A stretch of 64,000 nucleotides of DNA from the NCBI GenBank assembly GCA_905221605.1, contig CAJNDS010002219.1, positions 161,001-225,000 of the forward strand, written 5' to 3'. Shown piece after piece: positions 55,801 through 58,589 of the stretch (within the stretch, counting starts at the first letter, position 1; the number at the start of each line of letters is the position of its first letter). A program made the position numbers and the translations under genes. Source of the DNA: Symbiodinium natans (lineage: Eukaryota > Sar > Dinophyceae > Suessiales > Symbiodiniaceae). The notes below the pieces were generated by a model. It was not told the origin of the DNA. It did no database searches and saw nothing but the letters and a program-made list of their open reading frames with translations.

Positions 55801-57079
55801 TGGGGAAAAAATCCAGTGCGACAGTGTGAGCTGCAAAAAAAAACACCTGAATAAAAGCATGTGCGCACCATCTGAGGTGCCTACGTCCTCGTCAGCCTGG
55901 ACGAGCTCTACAAATATATATACGAGTGGGTATGTGTCAATAGAATATATAGGGATATAAGTTATAACTCATATGTTGTGGTTATAACTGTCATTCAGTG
56001 TTAGATTATACATACGGTTATGACGTTGAAAAAACTAAGGGGAACCGCAATAGGCGGACGCCCATATATATATATGTATATATATATTGCAAACACATAT
56101 ATGTATGACTGGAAGGTCTTAACAATACGGAAACCGCGCAGCTCCTGGCATTCATTGCCTGGGGGCGTGAAAGAAGAGACGAACGAAAGGCCAATAGCAC
56201 AAGGTCTACGAGGACACTCAACATCTTAAGCTGACAGAACATATCTCTTTGCGCGTGTAATGAAACTAAGAAGCGAAGGAGTACAGGAATCAGGCGCAAA
56301 CTCTCGTCAACTGGGAAACACGTGAGAGAAATCTGGGCTAACACCACGGCATGCCCATGGAAGTGATTCCAGCATACTTGCAATACCAGTCGAAAATGTC
56401 AGATTCTGTTTCTGCTGCACGTACCTGGCTTTACGGATAGCTGGGCATATCCCTGTCGAACCCAGCACAGCAAAAGCAAACGGCCTAGCCGTAGACACCA
56501 TGTTAAGCGGTTTTGGGGCTTGCGGCATTGGTTTAGGGTTTAGGAAGTTGAGGAAATTTGTGTTTAGACCTAGTAAAAGGAAAGGAAAGAAGCGCTCAAA
56601 ACTCAACAAAGAAGAAGCAAAGAGCAACAAACAGGAAACGTTGTTCACTTGTCTGTTCAGTACATTTACAGTCCATATCCTTGTTCTTGGAACGTGGGTT
56701 GTGTTTAGTACATTTACAGTCCATATGAACATGGGTTGTGTTTAGCAAATTTGCTAGCCACGACATGCTTAGTTACAAACTGTCACATGGATCTTCTTAG
56801 GCTCGCAAATCGGGACTACGGGAATATGCTATGGATGGTGCTCACCTTCTCTTCGTTCTAACGGTCTACCATTCGTTCTAGTTTGATACGCAGCTTCATC
56901 TTCGATGAGAACCCTGAACCCAAAACCCTAAACCCTGAACCCTGATCCCTGAACCCTAAACCCTACTTGAGGGAGCTTCAATGCAGCTGCAGGCACTTGT
57001 TGTCCATGACCAGGACCGCCACACAGGTGCCATCCGCAGCAGCCCTCTTCTGACAGAGCACTTGGCCCTTCATTCTGGC
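19393..57079 (-). CDS. EHHADH: Bifunctional beta-oxidation enzyme (enoyl-CoA hydratase / 3-hydroxyacyl-CoA dehydrogenase)
   Basis: One very split gene encodes the peroxisomal-type multifunctional enzyme of fatty-acid beta-oxidation, which hydrates trans-2-enoyl-CoA and then oxidises 3-hydroxyacyl-CoA with NAD. Hydratase landmarks in order: KPVNALS, GAFCAGADIS (oxyanion hole), [42 protein letters not shown]. Then the linker [12 protein letters not shown] and [14 protein letters not shown]. Dehydrogenase landmarks: [10 protein letters not shown] (NAD site), [87 protein letters not shown]. About 42 exons total about 2.2 kb (about 735 codons), close to the family length, over 37.7 kb. Intron 1 houses a 6.2-kb transposon. 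Two adjacent exons lie in swapped order (see findings). The true N-terminus upstream of 57079 was not found. No SKL-type peroxisome signal was seen, because the last exon is uncertain. Confidence 0.93.
19851..19907 (-). CDS. Beta-oxidation enzyme exon 41
   Basis: [19 protein letters not shown], whole codons, with a GT donor (GTTGCA). Confidence 0.8.
20239..20277 (-). CDS. Beta-oxidation enzyme exon 40
   Basis: [15 protein letters not shown]-x-L-L precedes the last helix. CAG acceptor, GA donor. Confidence 0.75.
20685..20717 (-). CDS. Beta-oxidation enzyme exon 39 (probable)
   Basis: [11 protein letters not shown] between AGAG and a GC donor; whole codons. Confidence 0.55.
21107..21140 (-). 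CDS. Beta-oxidation enzyme exon 38
   Basis: [14 protein letters not shown]-x-x-V-L-x-x follows W-A in the family. AAG acceptor, GC donor. Confidence 0.9.
21452..21494 (-). CDS. Beta-oxidation enzyme exon 37
   Basis: [15 protein letters not shown]-x-x-x-P-x-x-x-G-G-P-M is conserved. AAG acceptor, GT donor (GTGCCG). Confidence 0.97.
21540..21612. repeat. GGGGGTT G-rich array
   Basis: Eight units of GGGGGGTTG next to TTTGGGG repeats; likely able to form G-quadruplex. Confidence 0.85.
22117..22182 (-). CDS. Beta-oxidation enzyme exon 36
   Basis: [20 protein letters not shown] then VF; E-E-G-x-A-x-x-x-x-D-I-D matches the family. GC donor. Confidence 0.96.
22373..22415 (-). CDS. Beta-oxidation enzyme exon 35
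   Basis: [14 protein letters not shown] plus one base; start of the C-terminal dehydrogenase domain. AAG acceptor, GC donor. Confidence 0.95.
22834..22896 (-). CDS. Beta-oxidation enzyme exon 34 (probable)
   Basis: [20 protein letters not shown] then K after GCAG. A second frame is also open and the donor is not typical, so frame and 3' edge are provisional. Confidence 0.5.
23070..23181. mobile_element. Short inverted-repeat element, family A
   Basis: A 112-bp copy, CTAGACCCACGAGTAACC to CTACTCTGGGTCC, lying right against a TTTAGGG tract. Confidence 0.72.
23597..23683 (-). CDS. Beta-oxidation enzyme exon 33
   Basis: [20 protein letters not shown] then IQQAQRDMR. The 3' edge is uncertain. 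Confidence 0.9.
24050..24086 (-). CDS. Beta-oxidation enzyme exon 32
   Basis: [14 protein letters not shown]/x-F-G-Q-K-x-G-K-G-F/W-Y is conserved. CAG acceptor, GC donor. Confidence 0.94.
24261..24412. mobile_element. Dispersed repeat, family E
   Basis: Second copy of the 6921-7060 element, with clearer terminal complementarity. It lies in the beta-oxidation gene between exons at 24952 and 24086. Confidence 0.55.
24600..24880. repeat. (TAG)n trinucleotide array
   Basis: TAGATAG, TAGGTAG and pure TAGTAG runs in a beta-oxidation intron. The minus-strand 158-codon ORF full of L and Y is a repeat artefact. Confidence 0.9.
24952..25008 (-). CDS. Beta-oxidation enzyme exon 31
   Basis: [21 protein letters not shown] acceptor, GC donor; phase 2 both ways. 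Confidence 0.85.
25398..25474 (-). CDS. Beta-oxidation enzyme exon 30
   Basis: [20 protein letters not shown] then GRERA; M-G-P-x-x-M-x-D-L-x-G-x-D is a dehydrogenase hallmark. GC donor, phase 2. Confidence 0.96.
25618..25654 (-). CDS. Beta-oxidation enzyme exon 29 (out of order)
   Basis: [12 protein letters not shown] plus one base; E-A-x-x-L-x-x-x-G precedes L-P-x-x-I-D in the family. CAG acceptor, GC donor. Phases fit splicing to 26146-26112, not to 25474. Confidence 0.72.
26112..26146 (-). CDS. Beta-oxidation enzyme exon 28 (out of order)
   Basis: Completes G, then [11 protein letters not shown], the L-P-x-x-I-D-x-A segment. Phase 1 in, phase 0 out. In the protein it must follow the exon at 25618-25654, which lies downstream of it in the genome. 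Confidence 0.75.
26774..26800 (-). CDS. Beta-oxidation enzyme exon 27 (probable)
   Basis: ALSRFLSPY after GCAG, fitting the helix after G-F-x-x-N-R. The donor is not clear. Confidence 0.45.
27184..27343. mobile_element. Inverted-repeat element, family B, TA-flanked
   Basis: The same ends (CTTGGAGGTTCATGG) and TA flanks as the copy at 17406, with the internal GGGCACTTAAGGGGCTTATA conserved. A lone right end of the same type is seen at about 14764-14782. Confidence 0.78.
27456..27500 (-). CDS. Beta-oxidation enzyme exon 26
   Basis: [16 protein letters not shown]-x-C-x-G-F-x-x-N-R is highly conserved. CAG acceptor, GT donor. Confidence 0.96.
27851..28110. repeat. Longest TTTAGGG tract
   Basis: About 37 nearly perfect TTTAGGG units with a single TTAGGG slip near 27992. 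It lies in the intron just after the beta-oxidation exon at 28327-28377. Confidence 0.95.
28327..28377 (-). CDS. Beta-oxidation enzyme exon 25
   Basis: [17 protein letters not shown], matching T-S-x-x-T-x-A-x-x-x-x-x-K-x-x-K. AAG acceptor, GC donor. Confidence 0.94.
28408..32013. other. 3.5-kb non-telomeric block flanked by 40-bp direct repeats
   Basis: AAAGCTTTGGGTGTATTCAG at 28413 and AAAGCTTTGGAGGTATTCAG at 31972 continue for about 40 bp at each edge, including GGCTTAGGGTTTAGGG. Between them (28560-31900) there are no telomere-type tracts. It holds internal diverged duplications (about 28705-28800 and 29098-29195), a CA microsatellite (30416-30433), TC-rich runs (31418-31512) and a 15-bp-stem hairpin at 31157-31188. 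ORFs of 60-158 codons occur on both strands without family motifs. It lies in the intron between exons 24 and 25. Confidence 0.6.
32189..32210 (-). CDS. Beta-oxidation enzyme exon 24
   Basis: Completes E, then NVRGPRT. E-x-x-R-G-x-x-T follows H-F-F-x-P in the family. GC donor. Confidence 0.85.
32478..32517 (-). CDS. Beta-oxidation enzyme exon 23, catalytic His
   Basis: [15 protein letters not shown]-x-P holds the catalytic histidine. CAG acceptor, GC donor, phase 2. Confidence 0.96.
32562..32710. mobile_element. Inverted-repeat element split by CCCTAAA repeats
   Basis: Left end AGGCTCCTAAACTACGGTCT and right end, read in reverse, AGTTTTCTAAACTAGGGTCC are imperfect complements. A CCCTAAA tract (about 32594-32656) occupies the middle. 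Confidence 0.55.
32760..32769 (-). CDS. Candidate 10-base microexon (DVIG)
   Basis: GATGTCATCG between GAG and a GC donor gives DVI plus one base. It would restore R-P-x-D-V-I-G-H-F-F, closer to the family than the direct join. Unproven alternative. Confidence 0.35.
33236..33316 (-). CDS. Beta-oxidation enzyme exon 22, catalytic Ser/Asn segment
   Basis: [20 protein letters not shown] then RPQ. S-N-T-S belongs to the dehydrogenase active site. The 3' edge is either 33236 (donor GTTTAGGG, adding DAH) or 33246 (GA donor, leading to a 10-base microexon at 32760-32769). Confidence 0.94.
33354..33560. repeat. AT microsatellites
   Basis: Three (TA)n clusters in intron 21 of the beta-oxidation gene. 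A purine run with GAGA and AAGATAAAGA repeats follows at 33682-33818. Confidence 0.85.
33610..33676 (-). CDS. Beta-oxidation enzyme exon 21
   Basis: [20 protein letters not shown] then KP, the A-V-x-E-x-x-x-x-K family motif. GC donor. Confidence 0.97.
34056..34136 (-). CDS. Beta-oxidation enzyme exon 20
   Basis: [20 protein letters not shown] then QCDIVVE, matching I-x-x-x-x-x-x-x-x-L-x-x-x-D-x-x-x-E. GC donor. Confidence 0.95.
34384..34695. repeat. CCCTAAAA 8-bp telomere-variant array
   Basis: About 30 units of ACCCTAAA with an extra A, mixed with AATCCTA variants, in one intron. The extended unit is homogenised locally. Confidence 0.85.
34746..34796 (-). CDS. Beta-oxidation enzyme exon 19
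   Basis: [20 protein letters not shown] acceptor, GA-type donor, whole codons. Confidence 0.9.
34994..35041 (-). CDS. Beta-oxidation enzyme exon 18
   Basis: [16 protein letters not shown], strand 2 of the NAD fold with the acidic residue that binds ribose. GC donor. A family A element starts 9 bp upstream of the acceptor. Confidence 0.95.
35050..35233. mobile_element. Family A element split by telomere-type repeats
   Basis: Left part 35050-35083 (CTAGACCCAGGAGTATCC) and right part from about 35166 (ending CTACTCCGGGTGCTAA) match the two halves of the family. TTTAGGG-type units fill the gap at the position where other copies have GGGTGCCC. The element starts 9 bp from the end of a coding exon. 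Confidence 0.72.
35595..35824. repeat. (CA)n/(CACG)n microsatellite
   Basis: 230 bp of alternating CACACA and CGCACG. The ORFs over 100 codons on both strands here are artefacts. Confidence 0.92.
35830..36900. other. 1-kb AT-rich non-telomeric block
   Basis: Low GC compared with its surroundings and nearly free of telomere-type repeats except 36315-36380. Small ORFs give no family resemblance. Lies in the intron between exons 17 and 18. Confidence 0.4.
37243..37298 (-). CDS. Beta-oxidation enzyme exon 17, NAD-binding motif
   Basis: [19 protein letters not shown], the G-x-G-x-x-G dinucleotide fold of 3-hydroxyacyl-CoA dehydrogenase. GC donor. Confidence 0.97.
37435..38305. repeat. TTTCTAGGG 9-bp array with higher-order spacer
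   Basis: About 90 units of TTTCTAGGG. The variant TACTGTAGGGATTCTAGGG recurs at about 37628, 37687, 37953, 38073 and 38287, giving a higher-order structure. Confidence 0.93.
38988..39032 (-). CDS. Beta-oxidation enzyme exon 16
   Basis: [15 protein letters not shown] leading into the dehydrogenase. GT donor (GTGCCT), phase 1. Confidence 0.93.
39085..39370. repeat. TTTAGGGAG 9-bp array
   Basis: About 30 nearly perfect TTTAGGGAG units, a telomere-like heptamer with AG added. Confidence 0.93.
39850..39920. repeat. GGGTTGA array
   Basis: Ten TTGAGGG units directly after TTTAGGG and TCTAGGG runs. Confidence 0.9.
40002..40042 (-). CDS. Beta-oxidation enzyme exon 15, FFAER motif
   Basis: [18 protein letters not shown] is diagnostic of the fused enzyme. 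GAG acceptor, GC donor. Confidence 0.96.
40278..40317 (-). CDS. Beta-oxidation enzyme exon 14, linker
   Basis: [14 protein letters not shown]-x-Q-S/A-x-A-x precedes F-F-A-E-R in the family. GC donor, phase 2. Confidence 0.88.
40776..40908 (-). CDS. Beta-oxidation enzyme exon 13, linker
   Basis: The longest exon, 44 codons: [20 protein letters not shown] and on to ALGLK. Matches the A-P-x-x-C-I-x-A-V-E-A-A linker. The donor GT is the start of GTTTAGGG. Confidence 0.95.
41773..41830 (-). CDS. Beta-oxidation enzyme exon 12, linker
   Basis: [18 protein letters not shown], linker helix. GAG acceptor, GT donor (GTGGCT). The phase does not fit exon 13 directly, so the 3' edge may be a base or two off or a small exon is missed. 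Confidence 0.8.
42773..42794 (-). CDS. Beta-oxidation enzyme exon 11, short
   Basis: LNVDLAT plus one base; CAG acceptor and GT donor. Phase 1 joins exon 12 to read ATRNGRAKTT. Confidence 0.75.
43190..43435. repeat. GGGCTTTGA 9-bp array
   Basis: About 15 pure GGGCTTTGA units flanked by GGGCTTTTA variants, in the intron between exons 10 and 11. Confidence 0.9.
43882..43991. mobile_element. Short inverted-repeat element, family A
   Basis: GGAGACCCAAGAGGAACCTA to CCTCTCTGGGTCCTC, diverged but colinear with the other copies. Confidence 0.65.
44183..44233 (-). CDS. Beta-oxidation enzyme exon 10, hydratase end
   Basis: [18 protein letters not shown]-x-x-D-E-V-V ends the hydratase core. GC donor. 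Confidence 0.93.
44572..44631 (-). CDS. Beta-oxidation enzyme exon 9, hydratase
   Basis: [20 protein letters not shown], aligning with G-x-P-I-x-A-x-x-A. CAG acceptor, GC donor. Confidence 0.92.
45407..45469 (-). CDS. Beta-oxidation enzyme exon 8, GGTQRLPR
   Basis: [20 protein letters not shown] then A, near-consensus for hydratases. AAAG acceptor, GC donor. Confidence 0.97.
45485..45735. repeat. Long TTTAGGG tract
   Basis: About 35 units with one shortened unit near 45590, immediately upstream of the exon at 45407-45469 in gene orientation. Confidence 0.95.
46090..46165. repeat. CCCTATAA 8-bp array
   Basis: About eight units of AACCCTAT, another local variant of the telomere-type repeat. 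Confidence 0.88.
46308..46322 (-). CDS. Beta-oxidation enzyme exon 7, 15-base microexon
   Basis: Five codons, VGLPE, between AAG and a GA donor. G-x-P-E carries the second catalytic glutamate, and the next exon continues VNLGILPG exactly as in the family. Confidence 0.82.
46974..47029 (-). CDS. Beta-oxidation enzyme exon 6, catalytic Glu region
   Basis: Completes GGG, then [17 protein letters not shown]. The E is the position of the first catalytic glutamate (G-G-x-x-E-x-A-L). GC donor, phase 0. Confidence 0.92.
47640..47706 (-). CDS. Beta-oxidation enzyme exon 5, hydratase
   Basis: [20 protein letters not shown] then LG; K-P-V-x-A-A-x-x-G-x-A-L-G-G-G is the hydratase signature. AAG acceptor, GC donor. 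Confidence 0.95.
48124..48176 (-). CDS. Beta-oxidation enzyme exon 4, GADI motif
   Basis: Completes [22 protein letters not shown] is the hydratase oxyanion-hole segment. CAG acceptor, GC donor. Confidence 0.95.
48300..48900. other. AT-rich non-telomeric intron block
   Basis: Intron between exons 3 and 4. No coding island recognised. Ends in a family G repeat (48825-48895). Confidence 0.4.
49133..49199 (-). CDS. Beta-oxidation enzyme exon 3, hydratase
   Basis: [20 protein letters not shown] then CA; V-x-x-x-V-x-T-G-x-x-x-x-F-x-A-G leads to the oxyanion hole. GC donor, phase 1. Confidence 0.95.
49375..49438 (-). CDS. Beta-oxidation enzyme exon 2, hydratase
   Basis: [20 protein letters not shown] then Q; P-x-N-A-L-S is conserved in enoyl-CoA hydratases. 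Confidence 0.92.
49893..49936 (+). repeat. Left terminal inverted repeat of transposon
   Basis: ATATATATGGGTCACCGCCT then ATAGCGGTTCCCCTGTGTTT. It contains a small internal hairpin (CCGC-CTATA-GCGG). Confidence 0.8.
49960..50638. repeat. Inverted CCATTAAA satellite inside transposon
   Basis: 49960-50408 consists of 8-bp CCATTAAA runs separated by CCAATGGTTTCCCCCATATG spacers. After a G-run at 50417 the same units run in reverse complement to 50638. The whole can fold as a giant imperfect hairpin. Confidence 0.93.
50897..50924. promoter_or_regulatory. Paired GTTATAAC palindromes, left
   Basis: GTTATAAC at 50897-50904 and 50917-50924, starts exactly 20 bp apart, about 80 bp before the first ORF. 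The same pair occurs near the right end. Possible transposase-binding sites or promoter elements. Confidence 0.5.
51003..51851 (+). CDS. Transposon ORF1, acidic/serine-rich protein of unknown function
   Basis: 282 codons. The N-terminal part has a Cys/His cluster (CSCTVPDC near residues 38-45) and ends about residue 110. The middle is rich in D, S, N and K, with two near-repeats around EGHSSK and EGHSNI. A run of D and S follows at about residues 195-208, and the C-terminal stretch looks helical. No family recognised. First ORF after the left GTTATAAC pair. It might be a DNA-binding accessory protein of the element; that is only inference from its position and charge. Confidence 0.7.
   Translation: MKRAARVSGMMEILGNGACVLQLSQVKDGRDVDHTVPSCSCTVPDCAKLRADIVSGVVPSHPSKRNLDKTAINHYINYLQRDAGLPRGMSGGWNDTVQEKLHAWLMKEKKRTRTKQNAGTVHAITDGSVEDPIEEANSDTQEAPDKQKSKGKKAITMGEGHSSKDSRDDNKNAGNISNGNGAITMSEGHSNIESGGDSDSDSSSSSSSSDSSATPQASSSNAARQPADSECVDITKWEPEWHDAFQSLTVLEDQIGESQKKRRILKDALQHLANAHKAWANA
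52087..53052 (+). CDS. Transposon ORF2, N-terminal part of P-loop ATPase
   Basis: 321 codons. Near the C-terminus [11 protein letters not shown] (G294 to T301) fits the Walker A pattern G-x(4)-G-K-T and is preceded by hydrophobic KTLVFL. The reading frame then ends, while the overlapping ORF3, one base back in frame, continues with sequence expected after a P-loop. The two are therefore probably one protein joined by frameshifting, a small intron or a sequence slip. The first 290 residues have no recognised domain. The start is not certain; an upstream exon is possible. Confidence 0.65.
   Translation: MCGHRQAFSFPAMPGQPSAYARALNDIRSYDFTPVSTPLISKQDDANGCVEDLPLKNVEGRYLAKFVVDMITDVKFSAVDFEGLEERMLQNQYDQLPPPFCPKVEICAPFKMQLAIIKTSITDCVILKCYTFENKTNIRTVEDIAYGTLKMIDFTPNFRAGPLAIQLMLKEMSHWLAYYTQISPKPPKEPKPKQETDDLQNGFAYIKSNGPRTNMGNQQIEWAEIETKRAESPLHGWSAGLVKECLRGLTSGNVYAKTVEKFYLTLHDLSGWLLDEVLVHLLGELKAKTLVFLGLAEKGKTPAAEAILQWRSVSITCSETI
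53013..54089 (+). CDS. Transposon ORF3, C-terminal part of P-loop ATPase
   Basis: 358 codons overlapping ORF2 by 40 bases. Begins with [13 protein letters not shown] and PDILDDPDM (D44, D45, a Walker B-like hydrophobic-DD). LRVVCDN (N89) follows, which resembles the sensor/motif C asparagine of superfamily 3 helicases. The C-terminal third has S/A/P repeats (APSPSG twice) and an acidic tail with a basic KRMRG patch. The family is uncertain; SF3-like helicase is inference. Confidence 0.6.
   Translation: MAVSEYHLLRDNLDPTIRPGFRICASLDQLRGESGEKHRPDILDDPDMNTLPIPKLKSFLDSTLLECHTVERWTAARFVQHQLRVVCDNKVDENAEPDDTCDTTTSFEIFFEMIKPAFNEKASRQDIMACLKRAHFVVNMNHAVFFRKAGTSKGPVTRVPYINGNKDFLSPVGQKVIDDMRQGIPDQPADWAQKRQWSHDLMSMLTETQQKPARTRVVFEANLFTESSQRYNEIKPDLPFSGRICPNFLCSEDTLSMPAKSTSVASMAPSSSAAPSPSGMAPSLSAAPSPSGIMTKVKEECVEGEGSFAMMLSNPDAIGVIDLDPTPPSPSHKRMRGSDEMDYDSDDHMPLAGEDPEE
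54313..55773 (+). CDS. Transposon ORF4, IS1595/ISXO2-like DDE transposase
   Basis: 486 codons. It should cut and join the element ends. A zinc-ribbon-like Cys cluster (HKCTEC ... CSNPDGC ... WTC, about residues 95-120) is followed by a helical segment and catalytic VVIDECLVG (D211). Then come LVFDGWTAT (D388) and [13 protein letters not shown] (E426 or E428), preceded by H-containing [10 protein letters not shown]. This D...DGW...H...TN-x-x-E-x-x-x-x-x-x-K order is that of IS1595 and Merlin-type transposases. Between D211 and D388 lies a Lys-Pro-Ala-rich insert (about residues 275-320: [22 protein letters not shown]). Residues 1-90 are not recognised. No frameshift or stop breaks the ORF, so it may be active or recently so. 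Confidence 0.85.
   Translation: MSACPEGILLTCEWVDMPLLPKTGGLHGRRLDDITFLDFQKKMCEEWFQSDTSFKHYIIDRRVLDSNGQNVSLTLRAIALMLRTGIILGMHKCTECNGPTRLECSNPDGCLRYRWTCRTSGHKHMNAPVNFHGFMKEITISNWLAFLHMLNMLRLGMPWVHIINELQFGYGNIKEHTMTQWRRSFQQALGRALKNMDQMMIGGLNYTVVIDECLVGTHPEDGWSMGNNGINKSGYPQERSNVRSETPSMKKAQGMKVLPARTLRKGESKAAGSYTLLKKPAAVMKRPSAAVKRPSTFTSMKRPAAHRRPLRVLKKPAQNLKLNGKWLWLAVCVGRGSKVFTHGNGLKKITYRLLPRTSQAVNNKPRGLHEIRDTLHSRVRKHSTLVFDGWTATTKAADQLGYKHPPSVKHDKCFRDVATGFHTNAESENNRLKKWSRQRHGYLRIEEPDMQEYMFYVNVGSSMMSVLEGLARSNEGGKCRNAFIAI
55961..55988. promoter_or_regulatory. Paired GTTATAAC palindromes, right
   Basis: GTTATAAC at 55961-55968 and 55981-55988, again 20 bp apart, 43 bp inside the right terminal repeat. 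A single box plus a half box (GTTACATC) lies at 52053-52079, just before the second ORF. Confidence 0.5.
56031..56074 (-). repeat. Right terminal inverted repeat of transposon
   Basis: In reverse complement it reads ATATATATGGGCGTCCGCCT then ATTGCGGTTCCCCTTAGTTT. About 36 of 44 positions match the left end. Confidence 0.8.
56076..56990. other. Intron sequence right of transposon
   Basis: Part of intron 1 of the beta-oxidation gene. Contains a repeated TTTACAGTCCATAT-type motif (56664 and 56709) with GTGTTTAG around it. No exon recognised. Confidence 0.4.
56997..57079 (-). CDS. Beta-oxidation enzyme exon 1 (first recognised)
   Basis: Minus strand after [13 protein letters not shown], then [12 protein letters not shown], the start of a hydratase domain (consensus G-V-A-x-x-x-x-D-N-P-P-V-N-A-L). 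The GT donor (GTGCCT) leaves phase 2, and exon 2 completes K-P-V-N-A-L-S. It lies on the far side of the transposon from the rest of the gene. Confidence 0.85.
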
Positions 57080-57217
57080 CTCAGCCAAAAAAGCAGCTCC
57101 TAAACCCAAATCCACGAAGGGCCTTTCAGCCCTAAGCCCAAAATGAAGAGTGATATTCTTCTGCTGGGCATGAGGGGTCCCCGAAGGACTCTCTCTCCTC
57201 TCTCTCTCTTCTCTCTC

Positions 57218-57248
<31 letters not shown>

Positions 57249-58145
57249 TCTCCAATCGCCCTCCCTCCCTCATCATATGTGCAAAAATGTACCTTATGTT
57301 GAATCGCGGCGGCCGCTTCCAGCGAGCTTCCCGGCACGGGGTCCGGTGGTTTGGTTGGTGCATCTGCTGGGTGGGCTTCTTGAGGTTACGGGCCTTTGCG
57401 CTACCCTTGGGCCAGGCAGCTGTCACCGGTCTCCGTGCATTCACAGAGCACTTCATGTGCTCAGAGGGTGGGTAGGGGGCGGAGGGGGATGTCGGTTGGG
57501 TTGCTTGGTTCTGGAGCGCCGCTGCGCTCTGGCAGCCTGGGTGTGCGCGCCTCCGTCCATCCCAGTCGCTGCGCCCGAGGTGCTTTGTGCTTTGGTTGGT
57601 GCCTTTCGTGTTTCTTTTAGCCCCGTAGAGCCCAAGACCCCTCTAAGTCCCATAAGCTCTGACTATGCCACAAAAAACCCATAGTCACCCCTGACACCCT
57701 GAAACCTCCAACCGCTCTCAGCCCTGCAGCAGCCTGAGCCCTGGGCCCTAGGCCCTAAGACCTAAGCCCTAAGCCCTAAGCCCTAAGCCCTAAACCCTAA
57801 ACCCTAAACCCTAACCCTAAACCCTAAACCCTGAAAGGAATCTCAGCCCAGCACCCAAGCGGCCACGGGCTCGGGTGAGGGCTGTGCCAGTGGAAGGCGC
57901 TCTTAAAACCGCGAAGCTGCGGAGAGGGTTTAGGGATTAGGGTTTAGGGTTTAGGGTCTAGGGTTTAGGGTTTAGGGTTTAGGGATTCGGGTTACAGACA
58001 GGAAGCGGTTCAGATCTGGAGGCCCCTAAACTTTAAACCCCAAACCCTAAACCCCAAACCCTAAACCCCAAACCCTAAACCCCAAACCCTAAACCCTAAA
58101 CCCCAAACCCAGGGTCACAAGCCTTCCCAGGTCCTCAGAGCAACC

Positions 58146-58187
58146 CTGAGCCCGAGCCTGACCCAGGCTTCCTGTCGCCTTTCTCGC
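58146..58187 (-). CDS. Exon-like island, unassigned
   Basis: CAG acceptor, ARKATGSLGQARAQ, then GG; 14 codons. Confidence 0.35.
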
Positions 58188-58541
58188 CTGAGTTTAGGGT
58201 TTGGGGTTTAGGGTTTAGGGTTTAGGGTTTAGGGTTTAGGGTTTAGGGCTTCGGGTTTACGGTTTAAAATTAGGGTTTAGGGTTTTAAGGTTGAAAATTC
58301 AAGGTTTAGGGTTTACGGCTTCGGGTTTAGGTGTTGTTCTCTGGAATCGCACAAGTGCGGGGCGGCTTGGCCGTCCAGAAGTGAAACAACATGAACCCTA
58401 AACCCTAAACCCTAAACCCCGAACTTCTCTCCAGCTTTCCTCCCTAATTCTAAACCAGCTTTCCTCCCTAAACTCTAAACCCTCAACCTTCATGTAAAGC
58501 GCGCAAGACCGCAACGGCTTCGCCTAAGGCCCGTGCCAAAC

Positions 58542-58589
58542 CTCCAGCGCTCGCTGCGCTGCTAGGTGCTCCCCCTGGGCCGACTCCGC
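58542..58589 (-). CDS. Exon-like island, unassigned
   Basis: CAG acceptor, AESAQGEHLAAQRALE, then a GT donor (GTTTGG). Confidence 0.5.

Larger units (their letters stand above)
49893..56074 (+). mobile_element. 6.2-kb DNA transposon with inverted ends, P-loop ATPase and DDE transposase
   Basis: Left end 49893-49936 and right end 56031-56074 are inverted copies. Both read ATATATATGGG, three differing bases, CCGCCTAT, one differing base, GCGGTTCCCCT, then a T-run. Inside lie four long plus-strand ORFs (51003, 52087, 53013, 54313) whose composition is typical coding and free of telomere-type repeats. There is also an inverted CCATTAAA satellite and paired GTTATAAC boxes. The last ORF is an IS1595/ISXO2-like transposase. 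The element lies in the intron between beta-oxidation exons at 57079 and 49438, in the opposite orientation to the gene. The insertion site is an AT microsatellite, so the target duplication is unclear. Confidence 0.82.

Noticed and set aside
56985-57079. Protein phosphatase 2C fragment ([12 protein letters not shown])
   Set aside because: At first resembled the PP2C strand, but it joins the hydratase exon at 49438 to give the family start ...MDN-K-PVNALS.
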